The notes below the pieces were generated by a model. That model was not told where the DNA came from. It did not search any database and saw nothing but the letters and a program-made list of their open reading frames with translations. From Sperchopsis tessellata (Eukaryota; Arthropoda; Insecta; Coleoptera; Hydrophilidae): 27,493 nt of DNA. A program made the translations under genes and the position numbers. Numbering within the stretch: position 1 is the stretch's first letter; each line of letters starts with the position of its first letter. The stretch is taken from assembly GCA_033557685.1 (NCBI GenBank), contig JAWQRN010000652.1, forward strand, positions 1 to 27,493, given 5' to 3'. Below, piece by piece: positions 9,978-19,117 of the stretch.

Positions 9978-10412
9978 GTATGTCTGCATGTATTTTAATT
10001 TTTGCATATTTTTATGATTGAGTTTTATGTGTGTATTTATATTCTTGTGTACTTGAATCATTTTGTTTTTTGTATAATTATTCAGTTTATAATCATGTGT
10101 TTAAGATTGTTTTTCTGTGTTTATGTTCCGTTTTGTCTTATCAAGGTAGATCGGTAATGACATGCTGGTAGACTTGTAAAAGTTGTGATATTGAAATGCA
10201 AATGTTAATGGCAAAACGGTTTTTGTTGCCTTAGATCAGATAAGAGAAGTTAAATGTTATCAGTTGTGTGACTTTCGCACCCAGGTGTGAGTTTTCTCAA
10301 GCTGCTGTCTGTGTGTTATTGTGTATTACTTATTGTTAGAGTTTGTTTATTGTGTGTTTTTTACAGCTGTTTTTTATTTAACTCTTACAAGTGTAATTAT
10401 GATTCAATTTAC
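9978..10412. other. non-coding stretch, probable Marf1 intron
   Basis: The plus strand is T/G-rich (TGTGT-type runs near 10300-10370), unlike the A-rich neighbours. No exon or element was recognised. Confidence 0.5.
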
Positions 10413-10502
10413 CATTTTCTGTAGACACATCCATTTCATTTTCTGAGTTCAAGTGGGAGTTGTTTATCACTCCGGAATCAGCAGAATCATCGGACATAAT
10501 AC
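10413..10502 (-). CDS. Marf1: Marf1 exon, acidic C-terminal segment
   Basis: This 90-bp exon has a TATTTTTAG acceptor upstream of 10502 and a GTAAAT donor after 10413. It enters in phase 1 from the preceding exon across a 96-bp intron and leaves in phase 1. The 30 residues are Asp/Ser/Glu/Asn-rich (key residues MSDDSADSG and SENEMDV) and probably disordered. No domain is visible. It belongs to Marf1 by phase continuity and short intron distance, not by recognisable homology. A further exon must follow downstream because the donor is used in phase 1. Confidence 0.7.
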
Positions 10503-10598
10503 CTAAAAATACATTTGAATATATGAGAAAAAATTGTTATAGAGTTGGATACATAATTGTTTCCATTATAAATACATAGAAATATCAAGATAACATAC
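10503..10598 (-). other. 96-bp Marf1 intron (GT-AG)
   Basis: A short intron with donor GTATGT and acceptor TATTTTTAG. It is far smaller than the other introns of this gene, which are swollen by transposons. Confidence 0.75.
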
Positions 10599-10988
10599 CT
10601 TTGCCTAATAATTTATCCGGCATGGGCAACTCACTTGGATCTGGTGCACTAATCATAGGTAGTATAGAATAGCCCAATGGGTGGCTGTTGGCCGGCAACA
10701 AGCTTCTTGTAGGCGAGATCAAAGTGTCTGGGTTGCCCATGAGTTTTGGAGTTTGCATAGCAGGTAATTTAATGGACAAATCAACGTTGCAATCTAGCTT
10801 TGATGGTGTGCTCCAGTTATACCATGGTGCAGTTCCTGGTGCGGGGGGTGTGTCTGGTTTCGGAGGTGTTATTCCTCTGCTGTTGGTTCCATTTGATCCC
10901 ATATCATAATTGGATGGTGGTGGCCATTGTAAGTGATCCTTGGACATGCTGCTAATTCCATCATCAGATGGAAACTGGATGCCAAATT
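10599..10988 (-). CDS. Marf1: Marf1 exon, proline/serine-rich C-terminal region
   Basis: The exon is preceded by a long T-rich tract and AAG acceptor and followed by donor GTATGT. Its first two bases complete a Glu codon begun in the upstream LOTUS exon (phase 1), and it ends in phase 1. The roughly 130 residues are low-complexity and disorder-prone, with clusters PPPSNYD, PPKPDTPPAPGTAPWYNW and SELPMPDKLL. The composition is far from the AT-driven background and has many CCA/CCT/GGT codons, so it is certainly coding. MARF1 proteins have a Pro/Ser-rich tail after the LOTUS array, which agrees. I cannot name a domain. In flies the protein recruits the CCR4-NOT deadenylase; whether this tail contributes is unknown. 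Confidence 0.78.
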
Positions 10989-12107
10989 CTTAAAATAAAA
11001 AAAAAATTGTATAACTTTTTTTTAACTGCTTGATTACAGGTGTAGGTTTCTTCAGGGCATTATGTTTCCAATTCACTTTCCCTGATCAAATCTTCTCAAT
11101 ATACATCAATATAGTAGTACCGAATTTACTAATAAAAAATGTCCGCAAGATATAAATATCAATACTGATTCTACACAACTAAGTATCTGAGAACAAGTAT
11201 GTTCTCCATAAAACAAATAATATTTCTACCATATACATAACTAAAACTACACCTCCATGGTTTTGTATTAATATGAATGGTAAATAATTCACATACTAAG
11301 TTTTGTAAATACATATTTATTCTTCATATATAAAAAAATGAATTTGTTAGTGGCATAGTTATGTGAAAACATTATGCTGCCTTTAAAGCAATGTCCGTTC
11401 ATTGTCCATATGTTGGTAATTATTATAATATCAAACTTGTAATAAGTGAAATTTTATATTAACTGGTGGTAAAATGTAATCTGAACAACTTAATTTTCTC
11501 ACATTTTTTTAAATATTTGTCATATGCTTACTGCTATTAACAAATGACTATGCCCTTTATAACTAACACTAATCATGTCAGATAATTAGGGAGCGTTAGT
11601 GGTAGAAGGTAATAATGACACCCAGGTAGACATTTTTGCTATATTTCCTAAATATGAAATTAGTACTATTTGTGACGAGGATCGATATAATGAAGAACAT
11701 GAAGGCAATTTTATTTTAATAGGTCCAAAAATGTTAAACATATATTGCGAAACGTGCAAGTGTAAGAGACTATCAAGCTGTTGATTAAATAGACGGCATT
11801 GCTCCATAGAACGAGATCTCATTGGAAACTTAATATAAAATGTGTAGAAGTTCACATTCAATAAATAAAATAGAAACGACTAACAAATTTTAAATTTTTG
11901 GATTTCTCTAGCCTTTTTACACCGATTATCTGCTAGAAGTTTTGTTGATTCAAACGAACTTGTATTTTGAACAAAATAATAATGCTATAAATATGACAAT
12001 GGATTAAATCAAAGTTTTTCTAGGTGCTAAATATCCTAATAAGAGAATATACTGCTAATTTTGTCTAATGTACCTGAAATTCTTCAAAACAGTGTACATA
12101 CTCAAAT
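10989..12107. other. Marf1 intron, left part; no element recognised
   Basis: AT-rich intron. One block at 11580-11790 is open on both strands. Its plus-strand reading (11599-11784) is acidic with a CETCKCK cysteine cluster and is not recognised. Nothing else stands out. Confidence 0.5.
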
Positions 12108-12609
12108 TTTATTTTATTTTAGTTACACTGCTCTACTGATTTCTCCATATATAGAGCAGGTTACAGAGTTTTTCTAAAAAGTTACAAGATCATAAACAAA
12201 ATGCAAAAAAAAGAAAAACAACAATCAAACAAATAGTGGACGTAGGATTGTCTTAAGTTGTGATGGAGTTGTATTGAATAAATCAATTGACATCTGGACT
12301 GTATGGTATGTGGTACATATCCTGTGAATAGGAGAGTTTGTTAGATGGTTGGTACGTGGTCTTGGGAGATAAAATGAGTTGCCGAGCCTAGAATTGGTGG
12401 ATGGAACATGAATGTTAAGAAGGGACAAGAAAGTGGGATCATCGACAAGGTTATTAAATACTTTGTACAAGAAATGTATATCGATTACTTTTCTACGAGC
12501 ATTGAGAGAGTGCACAATGAAAATTTTAAGTAGAACAGCATTATGGAGACCTTGTTCTGGATAGGTATTAAATATTTACAAAATATAGATACTTTAGCAT
12601 TTTTCCTTG
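12108..12609 (-). mobile_element. LINE 3' end, left arm of a head-to-head palindrome
   Basis: The minus strand 12515-12225 encodes the C-terminal tail of a non-LTR RT: residues RRKVIDIHFLYKVFNNLVD, then LSLLNIHVPS and a PRTNHLTNSPIHR-like block. It is followed by a stop, a 3' UTR and an A-rich AAAAT-type tail near 12108-12125. Only the last part of the element is present. Its 5' side faces the centre at about 12610, where the same sequence starts again on the plus strand. A coding tail this intact but so truncated is typical of a dead LINE copy. Confidence 0.82.
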
Positions 12610-12635
12610 CACATGCTCAAGAAAAATGCTGAAGT

Positions 12636-12647
12636 ATCTATATTTTA
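12636..12647. repeat. SINE target-site duplication, left (12 bp)
   Basis: ATCTATATTTTA occurs here and again at 12947-12958, bracketing the tRNA-derived element. Confidence 0.8.
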
Positions 12648-12946
12648 GAGTCGTCTCATAGTTCAGTGGCTAAGTACTAGACTACTAAGTGTGGGGTCTC
12701 GGGTTCGAGTCCCAGAGGCGGTCGGCTTTTTGTGATTAGGGAAAAGTCTTTGTAGTGCTCGTCTTCCGAGAGGGACGTAAAACGGTGGGTCTCGTGTATT
12801 GTAGGTAAAATGAAGACCACGTGCATGTAAAAGAACCCAATTCCAGTTGGAACACGGGATGCAGCAAAATTCCCGAACAAGAGAGCCTAATCCCTGGCAT
12901 CGGTGATTGGCCATAGCAGAGGAAATAGGCAGACATTAAATAAACA
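12648..12946 (+). mobile_element. tRNA-derived SINE, full-length, 299 bp
   Basis: The head (about 12651-12723) has pol III promoter boxes: box A-like TAGTTCAGTGGC and a perfect box B GGTTCGAGTCC at 12702-12712. The acceptor arms can pair with wobbles, but the anticodon arm is poor, so this is a SINE head rather than a tRNA gene. A non-coding body follows, GC-richer than its surroundings, with runs such as GACGTAAAACGGTGGGTCTC. The element ends in an A/T-rich tail (ATTAAATAAACAA) and is flanked by a 12-bp duplication. SINEs are copied by a partner LINE. The partner cannot be named from this tail. It is the youngest insertion here because it interrupts a pre-existing palindrome. Confidence 0.92.
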
Positions 12947-12958
12947 ATCTATATTTTA
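12947..12958. repeat. SINE target-site duplication, right (12 bp)
   Basis: Exact copy of 12636-12647 directly after the SINE tail. Confidence 0.8.
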
Positions 12959-13180
12959 AAAAATTCAATACCTATTCAGAACAATTTCTCCCTAATGCTG
13001 TTCTACTTGAAATTTTCAATGTGGTCTATTTTAATGCTCGTAGAAAAGTAATCGATATACAGTTCCTGTACAAAGTATTTAATAAACTTGTCGATGTTCC
13101 CACATCCTTGTTCCTTCTTATTCCATCCACCAATTCTAACAAACTCTCCTATTCACAGGATATGTACCACATACCATACA

Positions 13181-14095
13181 TCAAATGAAAATCAATGATT
13201 ATGATCATCGTCACAAAGTCGAAATATTTATGCAAAATACATCCTTAAATAACACATCTAAATGAAACATTTTAGCTATGTGGAAAGACAATAAAATACC
13301 CAAACGTCTGAACTGAATTATTATATGGTACATCAGCAAGGGAAAAATTTGAAAAGGTCCTTCTGACAACAGATGTTACAATCAGATAAAGTAATTGATA
13401 TAATATACTGAAACAAGAAAACCATGTGGTTTGTTGATTATTTTAGGGAATTTGGCATTAACAATTGGTCAATTATTCAAATGTGTACATAATTCTGAAG
13501 CTGATCTATTGGTTTTTCTAGTGAAATGTGAAACATCCCATTTCTTCTCCCACCTGTAAAATATCTTATCACGTATCCTTATGTCATGTGTGTAGTTTCT
13601 TACACTGAACAAGCTGTACATATCGATGTTGCAAGTCACGATGGTGTAGGATTAAGAGAGAGAAGAAGCCAAACCACATAACGCCAGCACAAGTTGTAAC
13701 CAGCATATCGCTGATCTTGTTTTCAAAACATTAATTAAGAAAACAATATATGATGCTAGAGTTTATGTAAATAGGCTTACTACTACCAGCACATGTTTTA
13801 AGCGTGTAAAATCTCACTAAATTTTTTATAGTGTTTTAGAATTCTATTGCGTAAATAAAGTTTCATTTAGTGGGTTATTTGTAATTAAAAATTTTCAGGG
13901 TTTCAGATTTTAGGTATGTTGCAATATGTAATATATACTTATTTATACGTTAAATTTAATTGCTCTTTTGTTTTACTTTCTGGTATGGTACATCATGAAC
14001 ATAGAGAGATGTTAAGTGTAACATTGTTTTTGTTCTGTAGTTCTTTCTTAAATATTTAAATTTAATTAATTTTGTTTTGTGTTTTTAGCTCATAA
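13181..14095. other. AT-rich Marf1 intron sequence, nothing recognised
   Basis: No exon, RNA gene or element motif was found. It may contain the unrecognised 5' end and terminal repeat of the hAT element that begins coding near 14096. Confidence 0.5.
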
Positions 14096-15715
14096 AGATG
14101 GGCAAATTTTAAAAGAACCTGTTGGTCACATTTTAAGAAGAATAGTAATAATAAGGATTTGGCAACTTGTAATCTTTGCAATAAGACTTTCTTGTAAAGG
14201 TTCAGCAACAATTGGTCTTTGCAGGCACTTTGAAGGTGTATATGGCTATAGTAGGGAAGAATCAAATATCCAGCCAAATAATTCATATTTACAACAAGTC
14301 AAATGAAAATTTAAAGGCCCTAGTAGCAATAATCAATTTTAATGTAGCTGTCGATGGATTATCATTTAATAAAATTTCAAAAAGTGAATTTATAAGAGAG
14401 CAAGACCGCAAGGGGATTAAATCTGTCACGTAATCCTGCAGAAGTGAAGCAACTAATGATGGAACTTCATTATTGTTAGTCCAGACTATAAGGAAACTAA
14501 AAGATGAAGAAAACAAATTTAGTGTATCTATTGACAAATGGACTAATATTAACAATAAAAGATACATGGATATTCACATATAGAAATTCGTTCAATCTTG
14601 GATTGGCTTCGATTAATGGTAGTGGTTCTGCCAGAAAAACTTTAGAGTTGCTAACACAAAAATTCGATGGTTTTGATATTTCTCTTTAAAAATATATTGT
14701 ATCTGTATTGAGTGATGGCGCTGTCGTTATGCAGAACCTTGGAAGGTTGTCTCTTGTGCATCAGCAACTATGCTATAAACATGGTTTGCATTTAGTTACT
14801 TACGATGAAAATAATTAAAACAAAATAATAATTATATTATGTATATAATAATATATACAAAATTCACTTACCAAACAATGAGTGTACAAATTAGATAAAA
14901 AAAAGCTTAAAAGCATGTGTACACACTGAAATTTTTACAGTAAAATAAAAATATAAATTCTTGGTGTTACGATATTGTTTGCGACATCTAATTTGAAATA
15001 GAAAAGTTATGTACAGGTATCTATACGAATATTAGACCTCGTCTGTGTCGGGAACGAGCAGATAATATTTGGTAGGTAAATATAACGGCCAAAAACATAA
15101 CAAAATTGACAGTGAGTAGCGCTCGTGTCTGACTCGAGTGCGTACATTAAGTGGTTAAAAAGCCTGTAAAAAATAGCACTAACCGAACTCAATTTGGATA
15201 ATATGTGGAGGGAAGTTTACTTGAAACATTATTAACTCTATTACAGCCCATTCAAATAAACATCGAGTGTCTGAGCCAAGAGGATTCTACATTGTTAACT
15301 ACAGGAGTCTTAAAATTTTTATTTTTAAATTTGAGAAGGCTAACAATGAACATGGAGCTTCTTATTGTAATTTAGTAAGAAATAAGTAAAAGAAGAAACA
15401 ATAAAATTATATAAAAAATTCCAATCAATGGAAATAAATAATTGTCTCTTCAAGAAAAATTAAATTTATCTATAAAAAAGTGTGAGAGAAGTGAAACCTA
15501 GTGTTACTGACAAATATCAGAATATTAAACAAGAATTTCATATATTTCAAACAACGAGTACAAGAACAACAATTTTGAACTACTTAGAGATGCCTTGTTC
15601 ATAATAAATCCCACATCTATAAAAAAAGATTTTGTTACGAAGAATAAAAAGCGATTGTCCATTACCACTTTGTTTTTTGAAATATAATTTAAAAGTTGAA
15701 CAATAAACGCATTAA
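14096..15715 (+). pseudogene. hAT-family transposase pseudogene
   Basis: Fragments in all three frames follow the order of a hAT transposase. A BED zinc finger comes first (14096-14250: W.HFKK, then DLATCNLCNKTF, then LCRHFEG in another frame). A segment VDGLSFNKI.KSEFIR follows near 14340-14400. The first catalytic Asp sits in SVSIDKWTNINNKRYM (from 14521), the second in LSDGAVVM (near 14710), and a CYKHGLHL motif lies near 14768. After a gap of about 400 bp without resemblance (14815-15215, a possible secondary insertion) the central helical region resumes. The C-terminal dimerisation segment, with NPTSIKKDF and KKRLSITTLFF, lies near 15600-15690. Multiple frameshifts and stops make it dead. 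Terminal repeats and an 8-bp duplication were not found. Confidence 0.85.
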
Positions 15716-16813
15716 ATTTTGTTTTGCAATGATTCTTTTATCTACATTGTATTTTGTGTTAAAATGAAAAATAAAATATATGAATTCAGTATTAAAGAGT
15801 GATATTTCATTGTTATATAACCTTTTAAACTAAATTTAAGCAGGCAAATGTTATTTATATATTATATAAGGAATTCTTAAGATTTCTTGATAACTAAGCG
15901 ATACATTTTTCTTTTCTCGAGAAATGAAAATTATTGAGAAATCTTAAACATTTTACATGCTTCCCAGAAAACGACGATCACATAAATTTTTCCAAATCAC
16001 CAAAAGCTGGCCGCTGCCTCTTACTCTCACTATGATTAGTTAATGATGATACAGCAATACAATACTCTTCCCATTATTTAAATAGGGTCTAAAAATTTTT
16101 ATAATTTTTATATAAAAATTGGTTGGTGGCACATCTCAACACGACTTGCCTACTATAACATGCTTTACAAATTGACAATGAAGATATTGCAAGTATCTCC
16201 ACAATCAATAGGCAATAACTGCATTAAATTAGACCTTGGTAACTCAAAGTCTAACCAGATCATGAATAAAAATAAAACTAGATTAAATTATTTTATTTTC
16301 GACATGCTGTCAACAATTTTATTTAAAAATTATATTTTTTGGCAGCTGCCGGAAGCTTTTGTCAACCCACTGACCAATATCATGCAGTGTATAGCCATCA
16401 TTGTTAAATTAATTTTCGACGTTAAAACTGTCAACATTCTATTTTTCTTTAAATTTTTGATTTTTTCTATACATGTTGTGTAATTATGAAAACTGTATGA
16501 ATTTAGACAACAAATATTCAATTTTCCCCTAGCAAGATACACATACCAAAATATATCCAGTTTATGACATCAATACTAAAATTTAAATATGAAATTAGTA
16601 GGAAATCGGTTGAGTAATTATCGTGCAATCGTACTCACAAGTTTTATAGAATGTTACAGTACACACACAGCCATCATCTCAAAATAGGGAAAATCGTGTA
16701 CAGATGGCCTCAAAATTAAACAATAAGTAAATGTAAAGGATCGTTTTGTAGCTTTATCCCACATATATATTGTAACCTCTGATATTAAAATTTTAAAATT
16801 ATTTTTAACTTAC
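15716..16813. other. AT-rich Marf1 intron, contains a small hairpin
   Basis: TTAAGATTTCTTGATAA at 15877-15893 and its near-complement at 15931-15947 form a stem of 17 bp with 2 mismatches around a 37-nt loop. Otherwise nothing was recognised; the frames at 16160-16483 are AT-driven. Confidence 0.5.
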
Positions 16814-17081
16814 CTATCAGCCTTTGATTCAAAACCAAACTCATCTTCTTTCTGCTGCCTCGAATCACAATAAGAAAACTCATTTCGCTAAGCAACTCTT
16901 CTAAAGTATTGAAATTGTAGTCTGACGAACAAAGTGATTTTCCCATTTTTCTTCGATATTTCCTCTCCAATTGGTTGAACGGAATCTGGCCCCCATTGCT
17001 ATAGATTATATCATATATTTCTGCTGCCAACATGTAAAGCGGTTTTAATAATATGTAAGTTCCTGAGGCTGTTTTCGATAT
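16814..17081 (-). CDS. Marf1: Marf1 exon with the last visible LOTUS/OST-HTH domain
   Basis: Acceptor TTTAATAG precedes 17081 and donor GTAAGT follows 16814. The exon enters in phase 0 and leaves in phase 1. Residues 1-15 finish the previous LOTUS fold (beta strand with YILLKP). Residues about 18-85 form a full LOTUS domain: helix 1 AAEIYDIIYSNGG, then IPFNQLERKYRRKMGKSL, then the NTLEELLSEM helix and the closing SFLIVIRG...SLVLN hairpin. LOTUS domains of MARF1 bind RNA, with a preference reported for G-rich structures. In flies the protein brings CCR4-NOT to mRNAs such as nanos during oocyte maturation. In mice it protects oocyte meiosis and keeps retrotransposon RNA low. Orientation and phases match the neighbouring LOTUS exons. 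Confidence 0.92.
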
Positions 17082-17965
17082 CTATTAAATAAAAAGTTAA
17101 TTCAATTAAAACCCTTCAAATGTCAAAGTCTGTGTTAATATCTAAGTGGGAGAGTTATATTATGTGTACGACGCATAAATAAATATACATGAATACAAAA
17201 TATACAGGGACTTATCATGTTGGGAGTGGTGTACAAGATCACAGTTAGTACTTAAAAGACTCATGTAGACTTCAAAAAAAAAAGGTGTACTATTGACCAG
17301 ATATATATATATATATATAATTGTAATTAGTGACATCCAACATGTTAATACTCCAGTTTCGTCTATAAAGGACGCCGCCTGGTTATTATTATAAACAGTT
17401 CATGGAATCTTTTCTTTGATATTAGAAGTCTAGTATTTTCTGTAGGTTCTTTTTATTGGGGCTAAGAAGTAAGGTAGAACAGAGACTAAATGTGTTTGAA
17501 AATTAGGTGCTAAGGAAGGAGGTGAATAATTAGGACAAAAGAAGAAATTAGACAGTTACATGGCGATATACGTCACAGTGGTGAAAAGACAAAAAATTTC
17601 TTGATTTGGATACGTGTTAAAGGGGGACCTTAATAGTACTGCAAAGATGATGGAACGGACATCGGAACAAAGTAGAGGAAGAGGTAGGCCAAAAAAGTGA
17701 TGGATTGAAGATGTAGAAAATGATCTGAGAAAGATGCAACTGGTTTACTGGAGGAGAAAAGCAATGGGCAGAGATGAGTAGAAGATGGTGACTGAGGAAC
17801 AAAAGTGTTTTAGACCATAAGAGTATGAGGGAATAAGGAATAGAAGAGGCTTAAAACAAAAAACTCAATCTAATAAATAGTTAAGAAAGCGTAAATCGGG
17901 CTTAAGTCAAAAATGACTTTAATGCAATTGAAAAGGATGAAATGTCAAATCATAAAATTACTTGC
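17082..17965 (-). other. Marf1 intron, likely GC-AG, carrying a LINE scrap and (AT)n
   Basis: The only donor that gives the right phase after ...LKNVSE and matches a consensus is AG followed by GCAAGT at 17966/17965. The acceptor at 17083-17082 is a normal AG. The intron holds an A11 run (17274-17284), an (AT)n run (17301-17319) and a dead LINE 3' fragment. Confidence 0.75.
17555..17860 (+). mobile_element. RTE-like LINE 3' end, dead
   Basis: One plus-strand frame from 17581 to 17811 reads through the C-terminal tail of an RTE-like LINE polyprotein: VKRQ, FGYV, KMMERT, then RGRGRPKK.WIEDVENDL and WRRKAMGRDE, interrupted by three in-frame stops (TGA, TGA, TAG) but no frameshift. At least two of the stops stand where the family has Trp (the residue before FG, and before KMV). 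The insertion lies antisense in a short intron of Marf1. Confidence 0.85.
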
Positions 17966-18163
17966 CTCACTAACGTTCTTCAACTGCTCTAGCTTTCCAA
18001 CAGTTACGTTCCCTTGGTAAGTCATTCGGTAGCATGCAATAAATTCAGAAATGTCCATGGAATGTGGTGGCTTCAATAGAAGAGACCATACTCTTATTGT
18101 CATTGTGGACTCAGATTCCGAATCGACTAGTACTAGTAAAGGCCCAGCGCTGCTGTACGCAAT
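17966..18163 (-). CDS. Marf1: Marf1 exon, LOTUS segment
   Basis: The exon is 198 bp, 66 codons, phase 0 at both ends. A GTCTTTCAG acceptor precedes 18163, and a GC-type donor (AG then GCAAGT) follows 17966. Residues 1-13 (IAYSSAGPLLVLV) close the LOTUS domain begun in the 25374-25760 exon. An acidic linker DSESES follows. Residues 22-66 start the next LOTUS domain: helix WSLLLKPPHSMDISEFIACY, a TYQGNVTV turn and helix GKLEQLKNV. The join to the exon 7.2 kb upstream is consistent in phase and in domain content, with no missing segment apparent from the LOTUS pattern. Confidence 0.92.
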
Positions 18164-18979
18164 CTGAAAGACAAATTTTAAAATAATATAAACAATTTCA
18201 CAATTTTTATTATATTTAGATGACTGAATTCGACTACACCAATGCCATCATTAAACCAAAAACAAAGCAAGATTACAGTCTAAAACAAACAATTAAATTA
18301 AATTACCTTAACTATGAGGCTGTGACATGGAAGTTAGCAACACACAAAATTAATATGTTTGGAGTACCAACTGGGATGAGGTTTAGTGGTAATAAAGAAT
18401 TGGGAGAGATGTATAAGGATTCATTGATATTAGCAACACACGACATGACTGACAAAACTAGACCTATGTAAGATGTGCTTTTTAACTTCCCATAAAATGA
18501 TTTATTAATAGTATGATTAGGATGTAATAAACATGGGTTATGTGAAAATTTGTTCTAAGCTAAAATAAGAAAGCATTAGACGAAGAAACCGAAGCAGAGA
18601 AGGGTATGTGGTGTATTGAATTAAATAAAGCTAATTTATGATGTATGGGATATTTTGTTTACAAATTGGAAATTGAAATTATTACTGTTTCTGATAGTAG
18701 TAAAATCAAGAAAATTTAATCGATTGTTTTCCTCCAATTAAAGGATGAATTTCAGTTTGGGACGGAGGGCATTCAGATTTTAAAGTACCCCCTTCACAGT
18801 ACTACCATTTCCAGAAATAATTTAAAAGATTACACTGGAAGTGGACAGCATAAAAAAGAGTGGGAAATATAGGGAACGAGGTACTGCATATCATATTAGT
18901 CTAATAATGTACCTAGCATTAAAGATGAATTTTCAAAGTCTGGTACGAACCTAACTGCATTTCAATTGATTAAAAGTCT
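18164..18979. other. Marf1 intron, right-hand large intron, left part
   Basis: Holds an exon-like plus-strand frame of 249 bp (18220-18468) flanked by an ATATTTAG acceptor-like and a GTAAGA donor-like site. Its translation (key residues YNYEAVTW-like and GVPTGMRFSGN) is not recognised. Nothing else was seen. Confidence 0.4.
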
Positions 18980-19117
18980 GTTTTAACCATAGAGTTAAAA
19001 TAGAGGTGCACATAACCGAACTGAATAAAATATCATTAAGTAAGGAGAAATTAAAAGTTTTCGTTACTATGGTGCTCTCATAGTAACATTAAATTATGTT
19101 AACTCTATGGTTGTAAC
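18980..19117. mobile_element. small MITE-like element with nested hairpin
   Basis: Terminal inverted repeats GTTTTAACCATAGAGTTAA (18980-18998) and its complement at 19099-19117 match at 17 of 19 positions. Inside, GTTACTATG (19063-19071) and CATAGTAAC (19079-19087) form a perfect 9-bp stem with a 7-nt loop. There is no coding capacity and no clear target duplication. Confidence 0.55.

Larger units (their letters stand above)
12618..13180 (+). mobile_element. LINE 3' end, right arm of the palindrome, split by a SINE
   Basis: This arm mirrors 12609-12300. Its inner part (12618-12647) pairs with 12609-12575, the SINE (12648-12946) interrupts it, and it resumes at 12959-13180. Landmark shared runs include GCTCGTAGAAAAGTAATCGA and CTCCTATTCACAGGATATGT. 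Relative to the left arm it has lost a block of about 46 bp, leaving one copy of a TCTA that occurs at both deletion edges, and a smaller one nearby. The reading frame is broken. The central loop is only about 8 bp (12610-12617). Confidence 0.85.

Noticed and set aside
12651..12723. Functional tRNA gene
   Set aside because: Box A and B are present, but the anticodon arm pairs poorly and the unit is the head of a 299-bp SINE with a target duplication.
12663..12936. Overlapping minus-strand frames of 66-83 codons
   Set aside because: They are antisense readings of the SINE body and would recur in any copy.
9883..14095. Splicing of the orphan exon-like block into the hAT coding region
   Set aside because: An acceptor-like AG at 14087-14088 is phase-compatible, but the resulting frame is not the one that encodes the BED zinc finger.
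16160..16542. 107-codon plus-strand frame and its minus-strand shadow
   Set aside because: Low-complexity Phe/Ile/Lys-rich translation typical of AT-rich intron, with no splice sites or family motifs.
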